From Bifidobacterium apousia (GTDB lineage: Bacteria > Actinomycetota > Actinomycetes > Actinomycetales > Bifidobacteriaceae): a stretch of DNA of 64,000 nt. The translations under genes were made by a program, and so were the position numbers. Below the pieces are notes generated by a model. The model saw nothing but the letters and a program-made list of their open reading frames with translations. It had not been told where the DNA came from and searched no databases. This document shows positions 17,526 to 26,619 of the stretch, in pieces. Numbering within the stretch: position 1 is the stretch's first letter; every line of letters starts with the position of its first letter. The stretch spans positions 1 to 64,000 of the forward strand of contig NZ_VMHK01000001.1 in NCBI RefSeq assembly GCF_007559275.1, read 5' to 3'.

Positions 17526-17674
17526 GTACTATGAAGTGGCCGGAAGTCGACGGCAGTGGCAGTCGGCCAAAAGGACGGACGAACAGATGTCGCTCCGTCA
17601 GTCTGATTCTGCAGGTATGCGTGAATTCCATCCGATGGTCAGGCACAAGGCGGCATATGGGTATGGGAGTTGCT

Positions 17675-18715
17675 ATGGCTAGGACGGTCGATCACAATAA
17701 ACCGGCATCCATCAAAGACGTTGCTGTCCTGGCCCAAGTTTCTGTTCCCACTGTGTCCCGGTACCTCAACAGCCCAGAACGGGTCAGCAGGGAAAAACGC
17801 GACAGAATTGCCAAAGCTGTGAAGCTCCTACGCTACCGCCCCAATCCTATTGCCAGAGCCTTGGTTAAGGAACGGACCAAAACCATCGCTGTTCTCTCGA
17901 CAAATACCACTCTGTTCGGCCAATCGCAGACCATCTTTGGCATCGAGGAAAGAGCGCAAAAGGCTGGGTACACATTGAATATCGGAGTTCTGAGCCCAGA
18001 GGCGGGCGAGCAATCACGCCAGCGCATCCAATCGATTTTGGACCAGAATCCGGCAGGCATTGTACTCCTTGATTACGATCAGGTTAGCGACGATGCTTTC
18101 GCTTACGTGAACAAGGATCTGCCCATCATCCTCATTGCCGGCAACCGGAAATCGGATGTCACTCAAATTTCCATGCAGGAGCGCGACGGAGGGTATGCGG
18201 TAACCTCCTATCTGTTGGGGTTGGGACACAAAACCGTGTATCACGTCAGCATTCCCGGTGGCGCTGGCGGATACAGCCGCCTGGCCGGATGGAGATCCGC
18301 CTGTGAGGATGCCGGAGTGCCGGCACCAGCACCCATAAAGGCTGATTGGGATCCAGAGTCCGGCAAGCGCATAGGGTCAGCCTTGGGACGAAAGCCTGAG
18401 GTCACCGCCATTTTTGCCGGCAATGACGAGATCGGCATGGGCATCATCCGAGGCCTCAACGATGTGGGCCGACGAGTGCCCGAAGATGTATCAGTAGCAG
18501 GCTTCGACGATCATCCTATTGCCAAGATCTGGAATCCCTCCCTGACGACGATCCATCAGGATTTCTTCAAGGCCGGAGAAAAGGCCTTCGACCTATTGAA
18601 AACGGAAATCGACGATGTCGATCAAGGGCGAGGCAGAACCGATGACTGGAACAGGCTGGTTGAGCTACCAGGCCACCTGATCGAACGAGAGTCGACCGGG
18701 GTTCCTAGATCGTAG
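17675..18715 (+). CDS. LacI-family transcriptional regulator (second of two)
   Basis: 346-residue LacI/GalR regulator with N-terminal helix-turn-helix (SIKDVAVLAQVSVPTVSRYL), hinge segment (NPIARALVKERTKTIAVL) and effector-binding domain (FAGNDEIGMGIIRGLNDVG; AGFDDHPIAKIWNPSLTTI). The frame extends upstream, but ATG at 17675 is preceded by GGGAG at good spacing and gives a normal family length. It follows the second transporter and probably senses its substrate. Which of the two LacI proteins reads the AACGTT operators cannot be decided from sequence alone. Confidence 0.92.
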   Translation: MARTVDHNKPASIKDVAVLAQVSVPTVSRYLNSPERVSREKRDRIAKAVKLLRYRPNPIARALVKERTKTIAVLSTNTTLFGQSQTIFGIEERAQKAGYTLNIGVLSPEAGEQSRQRIQSILDQNPAGIVLLDYDQVSDDAFAYVNKDLPIILIAGNRKSDVTQISMQERDGGYAVTSYLLGLGHKTVYHVSIPGGAGGYSRLAGWRSACEDAGVPAPAPIKADWDPESGKRIGSALGRKPEVTAIFAGNDEIGMGIIRGLNDVGRRVPEDVSVAGFDDHPIAKIWNPSLTTIHQDFFKAGEKAFDLLKTEIDDVDQGRGRTDDWNRLVELPGHLIERESTGVPRS

Positions 18716-19067
18716 TGACACAGAGTGCGAGAATCGTTCCCATCACACCCGTCTCTCTGATTTTCAAACCTATACTTGACCTATACTTGCTTTCCCCAAA
18801 GGGGTGTCGCGCCACTTCGCACACGCAAATACACGCCGCGAAACAAATCAGGTTATGCGGCGAATTCGACAGTTCGCGCATGTGCAGCCACAGAAACACG
18901 TCGTAAATGATTAACTGAAATTGTGGCATAAAGGCGTGTCGATGCAGCTGAAGGTCGCTCGCCCACCCAGGAGGCGGATCACAGTTCAAATGCTCCGTCT
19001 GCTGCGTGACCGGCCCATAGTCGTGACCGGGTGAAGCTTCGGCAGAGAACAGAGGAAAGTAGCGAAC
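18716..19067 (+). promoter_or_regulatory. Intergenic region upstream of membrane GH3 gene
   Basis: About 350 bases with no gene seen. It holds a direct repeat CCTATACTTG at 18769-18778 and 18780-18789 (11-bp period, one DNA turn) followed by a short CCCCAAAGGGG palindrome. The repeat could be a regulator-binding site or contain -10-like TATACT elements. The GH3 start is preceded by GAGGAAAG. Confidence 0.4.
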
Positions 19068-22055
19068 ATGTTCAGTGTCAATCTGAGCGATGTGGTCGCC
19101 GTACTCAAGTCGCTGATACCCCAGCTGGTGGTTATCGGCGTCTTTCTGGTACTGGCCCTGCTGATCACGATCGCCGTGAACAAGCACACCGTCAAAAACG
19201 TAGCCAACCGAAAGATGATCCACTCCCAGTCCTGGCTGGTGGCCTTTGTGGCTGTCGTCGCAGCCCTGGCGACCATGCTCCTTGGACCCTTGTCCAACCT
19301 GATCACCAAGTCCACCAGCAAGCACGAGCTGCAGCCGGCGACCGTTACCGCAGCCCGGAACCTGGCCAAGGACATCCAGCGTGAGTCCGTCACCATGCTG
19401 CAGAATTCGGATGGCACACTCCCCCTGAAGTCCGACAAGGTCAACGTCTTCGGCTGGGCCTCGACCAACCCCGTCTACGGCGGCACAGGCTCCGGCTCCA
19501 TGTCGGCAGACAACCCCACCACCAGCCTGCTTGACGGCATCTCCTCAGCCGGTCTGAAGACCAACAAGGAGCTGAGCGACTTCTATACCAAGTACCGCGC
19601 GGACCGTCCCAAGGTCGAGATGTTCGCCCAGGACTGGACCCTGCCCGAACCCACGGCCGACAAGTACACCAGCAAGCTCATGGATGATGCCAAGCAGTTC
19701 TCCGACACCGCCGTGGTGGTCATCGGTCGAGTGGGCGGCGAGGGCGCCGACCTGCCGAAGGACATGAAGGCCAAGGACATCACCTATCACGACAACGACA
19801 AGGCCAATCCGGACTTCAAGCAGGGCCAGAGCTTCCTGGAGCTGTCCAAGCCCGAAAACGACATGATCGCCAAGGTCACCAGCTCCTTCGACAAGGTGGT
19901 CCTGGTCTACAACGGCGCCAACACCTTCAACCTGAACTTCGTGGGTCAATATCCGCAGATCAAGTCCGTCCTCTGGTGCCCGCCCCCGGGGCAGGCCGGC
20001 TTCACCGCCCTGGGCGAGGTCCTGAAAGGCAAGGTCAATCCCTCAGGCAAGACCTCTGACACCTTCGTGCGCGACCTGACCAAGACGCCGACCTACAACA
20101 ACTTCGGCTCATTCACCTACACCAATATGGACGACCACAAGGCCACCTTCACCGGGTTCACCGGCAAGCCCGAAACCACTACGCCTACCTTCGTGGACTA
20201 CAACGAAGGCATTTACGTGGGCTACCGCTTCTGGGAGACTGCGGCCAAGGAAGGCCTGATCAACTACGACCAGATGGTCCAGTACCCCTTCGGATACGGC
20301 CTGTCGTACACCACCTTCAGCCAGAAGATGGGATCGATCCATCATGCTGACGGGAAGATCTCCTTTGATGTGACCGTCACCAACACCGGCGCCAAGGCCG
20401 GCCGCGATACGGTCCAGACCTACTTCGAGCCTCCCTACACCAACGGGGGCATCGAGAAGGCCAGCGCCAACCTAGTCTCCTTCAAGAAGACCAAAATCCT
20501 GAATCCCGGCAAGAGCCAGACCATCCCGGTGAGCTTCAAGGACGAGGACATGGCCTCCTATGATGCCGACCATGCCAAGGCCTACGTGCTGGACCAGGGC
20601 GACTACGGCATCTCCATCCGATCCGACTCCCACCGTCCAATCCAGTCCGACACGGTCAACATCGCCCATACGGTCACCTATGACAAGAGCAATCCTCGCT
20701 CCGTCGACAAGGTTGCAGCCACCAACAGGTTCGACGATGCCAAGGGCACGGCGACCTATCTGTCCAGGGCCAACCACTTCGCCAACTATGAGGATGCCGT
20801 GGCGGCGCCCAAGAGCACCGAGATGCCCGAGGAGGCCAAGGCCCACTTCTACAACAACAGCAACTACGACCCCAAGAAGTTCGACAACGACAGCGACAAG
20901 ATGCCCACGACAGGTGCCAAGAACAATGTCAGGCTCTACCAGCTGCGCGACAAGAAGTACGACGACCCCATGTGGGACAAGCTGCTGGACCAGCTCAGCG
21001 TCAAGGACATGGACAGTCTGATCGCCATGAGTGGCTATGGCACCCAAGCTGTCAAGGGCATCGGCAAGATCGAGCTCACCGATGCCGACGGCCCCGCTGC
21101 CCTGAACAACAACTTCACCAAGGTCGGTTCCCTGGGCTTCCCCTCATCCACCTCCATGGCCTGCACCTGGAACCCCGGTCTGGCCACCCGCTACGGCGAG
21201 ATGATCGGCACCATGGCCCATGACATGGATGTCTCCGGCTGGTATGCGCCGGCCTTCAACATCCACCGCAGCGCCTTCTCCGGACGTAACTTCGAGTACT
21301 TCTCCGAAGACCCCGAAATCAATGCAGTCATGGGATCCAACGAGGTCGCAGCAGCTCGGTCCAAGGGCGTCTACTCCTTCATGAAGCACTTCGCCATGAA
21401 CGACCAGGAGACCAACCGCAACAACATGCTGGCCACCTGGGCCAACGAGCAGACCATCCGCGAGATCTACCTGAAGCCATTCCAGGCTGCTGTAGTCAAG
21501 GGCGGTGCCCAGGCTGCCATGAGCTCATTCAACTACGTCGGCACCACCTACGTGGCCGCCTATGCGCCGCTGATGCAGGATGTACTGCGCGGTGAGTGGG
21601 GCTTCCGCGGCATGGTTCTGACCGACTACTTCGGCGTCTATGGTTACCAGAACGCCGACCAGTTGATCCGCAACGGGAACGACGCCATGCTGGCCACCAC
21701 CGAGGTGACCAACCACGTCAAGGACAAGAGCGCCACCTCGGTCAAGGCCATGCGCCAGGCTAGCCACAACATCCTCTACACGGTCGTACATGGCTACAAG
21801 TACGCCAATGGCGACCCCAAGGTGCAGACCCCTGCCTGGCAGATCGCCCTCTACGTGGCACTGGTTGTGCTGGCCCTGATCTTCCTGGCCCTGGAGTACC
21901 TGGCCTTCAGAAGGTTCAAGGCACGTCGCAGCGCTGTGGATGTGGGCACCCTGAGCGATCTGGCGGACGACGCCCGGCAGACCCGCGCCCAGGATCCGGC
22001 CAGCATGGAGACCACACCGTCCGAGGACAGCTCCGACCAAGGGCCGACGGCCTGA
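19068..22055 (+). CDS. Membrane-anchored beta-glycosidase, glycoside hydrolase family 3 with permuted domain order
   Basis: 995 residues. Two transmembrane helices at the N-terminus (about 16-37 and 55-78), then the GH3 C-terminal alpha/beta domain (about 85-420, ending in FGYGLSYTTF), a fibronectin-III-like domain (about 425-530), a linker, and only then the TIM-barrel domain (about 640-910). The nucleophile is Asp853 in MVLTDYFGVY, with SGRNFEYFSEDPE and KHFAMNDQET before it. A third helix (about 924-947) and an acidic tail end the protein. The reversed order is known from beta-glucosidases of Ruminococcus albus F-40 and Butyrivibrio fibrisolvens, but three membrane helices are unusual. The helices may hold the catalytic part at the outer face. 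Substrate unknown: beta-glucoside, beta-xyloside or similar. Confidence 0.9.
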   Translation: MFSVNLSDVVAVLKSLIPQLVVIGVFLVLALLITIAVNKHTVKNVANRKMIHSQSWLVAFVAVVAALATMLLGPLSNLITKSTSKHELQPATVTAARNLAKDIQRESVTMLQNSDGTLPLKSDKVNVFGWASTNPVYGGTGSGSMSADNPTTSLLDGISSAGLKTNKELSDFYTKYRADRPKVEMFAQDWTLPEPTADKYTSKLMDDAKQFSDTAVVVIGRVGGEGADLPKDMKAKDITYHDNDKANPDFKQGQSFLELSKPENDMIAKVTSSFDKVVLVYNGANTFNLNFVGQYPQIKSVLWCPPPGQAGFTALGEVLKGKVNPSGKTSDTFVRDLTKTPTYNNFGSFTYTNMDDHKATFTGFTGKPETTTPTFVDYNEGIYVGYRFWETAAKEGLINYDQMVQYPFGYGLSYTTFSQKMGSIHHADGKISFDVTVTNTGAKAGRDTVQTYFEPPYTNGGIEKASANLVSFKKTKILNPGKSQTIPVSFKDEDMASYDADHAKAYVLDQGDYGISIRSDSHRPIQSDTVNIAHTVTYDKSNPRSVDKVAATNRFDDAKGTATYLSRANHFANYEDAVAAPKSTEMPEEAKAHFYNNSNYDPKKFDNDSDKMPTTGAKNNVRLYQLRDKKYDDPMWDKLLDQLSVKDMDSLIAMSGYGTQAVKGIGKIELTDADGPAALNNNFTKVGSLGFPSSTSMACTWNPGLATRYGEMIGTMAHDMDVSGWYAPAFNIHRSAFSGRNFEYFSEDPEINAVMGSNEVAAARSKGVYSFMKHFAMNDQETNRNNMLATWANEQTIREIYLKPFQAAVVKGGAQAAMSSFNYVGTTYVAAYAPLMQDVLRGEWGFRGMVLTDYFGVYGYQNADQLIRNGNDAMLATTEVTNHVKDKSATSVKAMRQASHNILYTVVHGYKYANGDPKVQTPAWQIALYVALVVLALIFLALEYLAFRRFKARRSAVDVGTLSDLADDARQTRAQDPASMETTPSEDSSDQGPTA

Positions 22056-22075
22056 TCCTCCATCTCTGTTGATCT

Positions 22076-22116
22076 GCTCCTCGGCGGACGGACCTATGCA
22101 CCGTCGGCCGAGGAGC
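22076..22116 (+). terminator. Hairpin after membrane GH3 gene
   Basis: A 16-bp stem with one mismatch (GCTCCTCGGCGGACGG with CCGTCGGCCGAGGAGC) and a 9-nt loop, 20 nt past the stop. Probably terminates or stabilises the GH3 transcript; no long U-run is visible. Confidence 0.65.
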
Positions 22117-22300
22117 GGATCGACACCCCCGTTGACGCCCAGGCAGCATTCATGCCAGGAAAACAACAGGTTATGCAACCCGCTCGAGCAGGCCTCGGCA
22201 GTCGGGGAATAATGAAAATTCAGTACCAGTCCGAGGCCGATTGTGGAAGCAACGAGGGTTCCCGCAGCAGGATCGGCCCCCGTCACAGAGAGGGAACACT

Positions 22301-24730
22301 ATGGAAGTCAAGGATCTGACAGTTCTGGAACGGGCATCGCTGCTCTCCGGAAAATCCACCTGGGCAACCCGTGCCTTGAAGAGGGCGGGCATCCCGAGCA
22401 TGGTCCTGAGCGACGGCCCGCACGGCCTGCGCCGCCAGACCGGATCAGGGGACAACCTGGGCATGGGCAAGTCCAAGCCCGCCACCTGCTTCCCTACAGC
22501 GGGCACCGTGGCCTGCTCATGGGACCCGGAGCTGGCCAAGACCATGGGCCAGGCGCTGGGTAGCGAGGCCAGGAGCCTGGGCGTCAACATGGTTCTGGGT
22601 CCGGGCATGAACATCAAGCGCAACCCCCTGTGCGGCAGAAACTTTGAATACTATTCCGAGGATCCCCAGGTGGCCGGTCATATGGCTGCAGGCCTGATCG
22701 AAGGCATCCAGTCCCAGGGCGTGGCCGCCACCCCCAAGCACTTCGCCATGAACAGCCAGGAGCTGCGCCGCCAGGCATCTGACTCCGTGGTGGACGAGCG
22801 CACCATGCGCGAGCTCTATCTGACCGGATTCGAGATCGCCGTGCGCCAGGCCCACCCCTGGGCCATCATGACCTCATACAACATGGTCAACGGCACCTAT
22901 GCCAACGAGAATCCCCACCTGCTCAAGGACATCCTGCGCAAAGAGTGGGGCTTCGACGGCATGGTGGTCTCGGATTGGGGCGGCTCCAACAGCGCGGTCG
23001 CCGCAGCCGCCAACGGCTCCTCCCTGGAGATGCCCCAGGCCGGATATGACTCCGTCCGACAGGTTGCCAAGGCCGTGCAGGAGGGTCGACTGGACGAAGC
23101 CGACCTGAACGCCCGGGCCGAAGAGGTGGCGCGGCTGGCCAAGCTGACCTACCACTCTGACATGGATCCTGATGGGAATCTGACCGCGGATCAGATACGG
23201 GACCACCATCAGGTGGCACGGAGCATCGCCGAGGGATCCGCCGTCCTTCTGGTCAACCGGGAGGGACGCCTGCCACTGGCCGCCGGCACCCGGGTCGCCC
23301 TGGTCGGGGATATGGCCAAAACCGCAAGGTTCCAAGGATCCGGATCCTCAAAGGTCAACGCAGCCAAGCAGGAGAGCATGCTGGACCTGCTTAGGCAGGG
23401 CAACGGCGACGGACTGGAGCTGGCCTCCTACAGCCAGGGCTACGAACGCCATGGCGAGAAGAACCACTCTTTGATCGATCAGGCCGTGGCTGCGGCTGGC
23501 CAGGCTGACGTGATTGTCGCCTGCGTGGGCCTGGATGAACGCAGCGAATCCGAGGGTCTGGACCGTTCCCACATGGACATTCCCAGCAACCAGGTCGACC
23601 TGATCAAGGCCCTTGGTGCGACGGACAAGCCCCTGGTGGTCGTCCTGGTGGCAGGCTCCCCCGTCACCACCGACTGGATCGACCAGTGCGATGCCGTCCT
23701 CTACATAGGACTGTCCGGACAGGCTGGAGCATCAGCCACCCTGAACATCCTGACCGGCCGGGTCAACCCCTCCGGCCATCTGGCGGAAACCTGGCCCAAG
23801 TCCTATGCCGACTGCCCCAGCGCCGACTGGTACCCCGACCCCGCGCACGAGTCGATCTACCGGGAGGGCCCCTTCGTCGGCTACCGCTACTACCTGACCG
23901 CCGACGTGGAGGAACGCTTCCCCTTCGGATACGGCCTGTCTTATGCACACTTCGCCTACGCCGATCTGACCGTGGACGACAAGGGAGTCGCCTTCACCCT
24001 GACCAATGATTCGGACAGGCAGGGGGCCACTGTTCCCCAGCTCTACGTCCAGGCGCCCAAGGGCGGCGTGCTCAGGCCAGTCCGCGAACTGAAGGGCTTC
24101 AAAAAGGTCAGCCTGGAGGCCGGCCAGTCAACCCAGGTCCGCATCGACTTCGACCAGACGACCTTCCGGCACTTCGATACGGCCAGCAACTCCTGGCAGG
24201 TCGAGTCCGGCGACTGGACCATCATGATCGGATCCGACGCGCGCACCATGGAGCTGAGCGGGCACCTGAGCGTCCAGGGCACCGTCGACCCGCAGAATCC
24301 CGACCCTGCCTTGGGCGCCTACCTGACCGGCCGGGTCAAGGAAGTCGACGATGCCGCTGTGACAGCGCTCTTCGGCCACCCGGTGGTCCGACAGGGCACC
24401 GTCAGCACCTTCGGCGTCAACGATCCGCTCTCATCCTGGAAGGACTCCAGAAGCGCCCTGGCCAGGTTCGTGGCCAACTTCCTGGCCAAGAGCGAGAGAC
24501 GCCACGAAGCCAAGACCGGCAACCCCGACCTGAACACCCTCTTCCTGCTCAACATGCCCCCCAGGGCCATGGCCAAGATGACCAACGGGCTGATCGACAC
24601 GGCCATGGTCGAGGCCATCGTCCGCATTCCCAACGGCCACCTATGGAGGGGGCTGGGCGGATTCATCGCTGGATTCTTCAGGAACATGGCTGCCAACCGC
24701 AGGACCGGAAAGGAGCTCAATCATGAGTGA
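22301..24730 (+). CDS. Beta-glycosidase, glycoside hydrolase family 3 (canonical order, cytosolic)
   Basis: 809-residue GH3 enzyme in the usual order: TIM barrel (SDGPHGLRRQ; CGRNFEYYSEDPQVAGHMA; KHFAMNSQE; nucleophile Asp225 in MVVSDWGGSN), alpha/beta domain (about 320-560, FGYGLSYAHF), then a fibronectin-III-like domain and a C-terminal extension of about 130 residues. No signal peptide or membrane helix is seen. ATG at 22301 follows GAGAGGG; the frame extends 20 codons further without such a site. It probably cleaves beta-linked glucosides or related sugars in the cytoplasm, complementary to the membrane GH3 upstream. It overlaps the GtrA-like gene by 8 nt. Confidence 0.92.
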   Translation: MEVKDLTVLERASLLSGKSTWATRALKRAGIPSMVLSDGPHGLRRQTGSGDNLGMGKSKPATCFPTAGTVACSWDPELAKTMGQALGSEARSLGVNMVLGPGMNIKRNPLCGRNFEYYSEDPQVAGHMAAGLIEGIQSQGVAATPKHFAMNSQELRRQASDSVVDERTMRELYLTGFEIAVRQAHPWAIMTSYNMVNGTYANENPHLLKDILRKEWGFDGMVVSDWGGSNSAVAAAANGSSLEMPQAGYDSVRQVAKAVQEGRLDEADLNARAEEVARLAKLTYHSDMDPDGNLTADQIRDHHQVARSIAEGSAVLLVNREGRLPLAAGTRVALVGDMAKTARFQGSGSSKVNAAKQESMLDLLRQGNGDGLELASYSQGYERHGEKNHSLIDQAVAAAGQADVIVACVGLDERSESEGLDRSHMDIPSNQVDLIKALGATDKPLVVVLVAGSPVTTDWIDQCDAVLYIGLSGQAGASATLNILTGRVNPSGHLAETWPKSYADCPSADWYPDPAHESIYREGPFVGYRYYLTADVEERFPFGYGLSYAHFAYADLTVDDKGVAFTLTNDSDRQGATVPQLYVQAPKGGVLRPVRELKGFKKVSLEAGQSTQVRIDFDQTTFRHFDTASNSWQVESGDWTIMIGSDARTMELSGHLSVQGTVDPQNPDPALGAYLTGRVKEVDDAAVTALFGHPVVRQGTVSTFGVNDPLSSWKDSRSALARFVANFLAKSERRHEAKTGNPDLNTLFLLNMPPRAMAKMTNGLIDTAMVEAIVRIPNGHLWRGLGGFIAGFFRNMAANRRTGKELNHE

Positions 24731-25394
24731 TCAGCACAGCCAGCAGGCCGGACAGCCGGCCCAGGGGAAGACGACAACGGCCTCGCAGTGGGCGATCGTC
24801 CGCTGGTGGCGGCGGTTCAGCGACCGGCACACCACCCTGGCCCAGTTCATCGTCTTCTTCATCCTGTCCAACGGGGTCACCGTCCTGCAGCTGGTGCTCA
24901 TGCCTGTGCTCAAGGCCATCTTCAACGGCACCTCCCTGGTGGGCACCAACTTCCAGATCTGGCGCATGGGGACCGTCGGCGGCAAGCCCTACTACCTGTT
25001 CGATTACGCAGCCGGGTCCATCGGCCACGGCGGCGGGGGCGGCCTGGCCTACTTCCTCGCGGTGGAGATCACCCTGCTGATCGCCCAGATCATCAACTTC
25101 TTCCTCCAGCGCAACATCACCTTCAAGTCCAACTCCTCGGTCTGGAAGGCGGCCTTCTGGTACCTGGTGGCCTACGTGATCATCACCATCATCGCGGCGG
25201 CGCTGCAGGGCTGGTACAAGGACCCCATCTACGGCTTCTTCCAGCACACCCTGAACTGGGGCAGCCTGGGGACCACCATTGCTGATCTGGTCACCATGAT
25301 CATCAACTCGGCCATCTCCTTCTGGGTCTTCTTCCCCATCTTCAAGGTCATCTTCCGTCAGGAGCCCACCGAATCAGAGGCGAGCGCCCAGTAA
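24723..25394 (+). CDS. GtrA-like membrane protein
   Basis: 223-residue protein with about four transmembrane helices and the GtrA-family signature-like segment NFFLQRNITFKSNS at about residues 128-141. GtrA proteins are thought to help move polyprenyl-linked sugars across the membrane for cell-surface glycosylation. The start (AAAGGAG site) overlaps the GH3 stop by 8 nt, so the two are translated together, and a family 2 glycosyltransferase follows after a terminator. A membrane insertion glycine run (HGGGGG) lies in the loop before the third helix. Partner and substrate are unknown. Confidence 0.75.
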   Translation: MSDQHSQQAGQPAQGKTTTASQWAIVRWWRRFSDRHTTLAQFIVFFILSNGVTVLQLVLMPVLKAIFNGTSLVGTNFQIWRMGTVGGKPYYLFDYAAGSIGHGGGGGLAYFLAVEITLLIAQIINFFLQRNITFKSNSSVWKAAFWYLVAYVIITIIAAALQGWYKDPIYGFFQHTLNWGSLGTTIADLVTMIINSAISFWVFFPIFKVIFRQEPTESEASAQ

Positions 25395-25400
25395 AATTCT

Positions 25401-25464
25401 GGCCCCACTCCCCCGGCTGTCAATGAACCGGCATGCATCGGCAGCCAGAGGGGCGGGGCCTTTT
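25401..25464 (+). terminator. Rho-independent terminator after GtrA-like gene
   Basis: Arms at 25401-25419 (GGCCCCACTCCCCCGGCTG) and 25442-25460 (CAGCCAGAGGGGCGGGGCC) pair over 19 bp with a few mismatches or wobble pairs and are followed by TTTT. This ends the GH3-GtrA transcript. Confidence 0.75.
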
Positions 25465-25569
25465 CCTCAAACCCATCATGTACAGTGGTCGCATACAACG
25501 GCCGCCGACGGGATTACGGCAACCCCGCCGGCAACCCCGCCGACCCATTCTTTTGCGAAGTGATCGTTC

Positions 25570-26619
25570 ATGACAGCTGACCGACCGGCCTCCACGAGCC
25601 CGCCCGTTCTCACCTTCATCGTCCCCGCCTACAACATGGCCCAGCATCTGCCGACCTGCCTGGATTCGCTCCTGAGCCGGGAGGGGGACGATCTGGAGGT
25701 CATCGTGGTCGACGACGGATCCACCGATGCCACAGCGCAGGTGGTGAAGTCATACCAGGCACGCCACCCGCACACTGTCCGCCTGATCAGCCAGACCAAC
25801 AAGGGCCACGGCGGCGCGGTCAACACGGGTCTGGCAGCCGCCCGGGGCAGTTATATCAAGGTGGTCGATGCCGACGACTGGGTGGACCCGACCTCCCTGA
25901 GTCTGGTTCTGGACCAACTGCGCAACCAGTCGCGACGTTCGAATCCGGTGGACATGATGGTCACCAACTATGTCTATGAAAAGGAAGGCCGCAAGCATAA
26001 GCGGGTCATCAACTTCCGCAGCGTCATGGACCCGGGACGGGTGCTGGACTGGAACCATTTGCGGCGGTTCGGGCTGGCCCAGTACATGATCATGCATGCC
26101 CTGATCCTGCGCACCGAGGTGCTCCGCCAGGCCCACACCCGCCTGCCCGAGCACACCTATTACGTGGACTTCATCTACTCCTATCAGCCCCTGCCCTGGG
26201 TGCACACCCTGCTCTACCTGGACACGGATTTCTACCGTTACCACACCGGCCGTCAGGGCCAGTCAGTGCAGACCTCGATCATGATCGCCCGGGTTTCACA
26301 ACTGCTGCTGGTCAACGGGCTCATGGCTGACTCCACGCCTGAACCAGGGACGGTTCCCCGTGGACTTTATCGTTATATGATCCACTATCTGTCCATTAAC
26401 TGCGTGGTGACCTCGGTCTTCCTGATTCTCTCTCGCAAGCCCAGCAACTACCGAAACAAGGACATGCTCTGGCGAAGGCTAGAGCACCGCTCCCCCGTCA
26501 TCGCCTCCGACGTGCGCTCCACCCTGCTCTGCCGGATGATCAACATGCCGGGCAGGCCCGGTCGCTTGGCCATCCGTCTAGGTTATAAGGCCGCCGAAGC
26601 CGCCATGGGCTTCAACTGA
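25570..26619 (+). CDS. Glycosyltransferase family 2
   Basis: 349-residue GT-A fold glycosyltransferase. N-terminal nucleotide-sugar-binding signatures are FIVPAYNMAQHLPTCLDSLL and VIVVDDGSTD, with the metal-binding DADDW at about residues 99-103. The C-terminal half is basic and has few hydrophobic stretches, so it is probably cytoplasmic or membrane-associated. It transfers sugar to a cell-envelope acceptor (teichoic-type polymer, glycolipid or exopolysaccharide), unknown here. It has its own upstream region after a terminator. Its last 37 bases overlap the convergent kinase gene. Confidence 0.88.
   Translation: MTADRPASTSPPVLTFIVPAYNMAQHLPTCLDSLLSREGDDLEVIVVDDGSTDATAQVVKSYQARHPHTVRLISQTNKGHGGAVNTGLAAARGSYIKVVDADDWVDPTSLSLVLDQLRNQSRRSNPVDMMVTNYVYEKEGRKHKRVINFRSVMDPGRVLDWNHLRRFGLAQYMIMHALILRTEVLRQAHTRLPEHTYYVDFIYSYQPLPWVHTLLYLDTDFYRYHTGRQGQSVQTSIMIARVSQLLLVNGLMADSTPEPGTVPRGLYRYMIHYLSINCVVTSVFLILSRKPSNYRNKDMLWRRLEHRSPVIASDVRSTLLCRMINMPGRPGRLAIRLGYKAAEAAMGFN

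Noticed and set aside
24128-25285. Overlapping alternative frames in the GH3-GtrA junction
   Set aside because: Shadow frames caused by high GC; the GH3 and GtrA-like frames have the family motifs and ribosome-binding sites.
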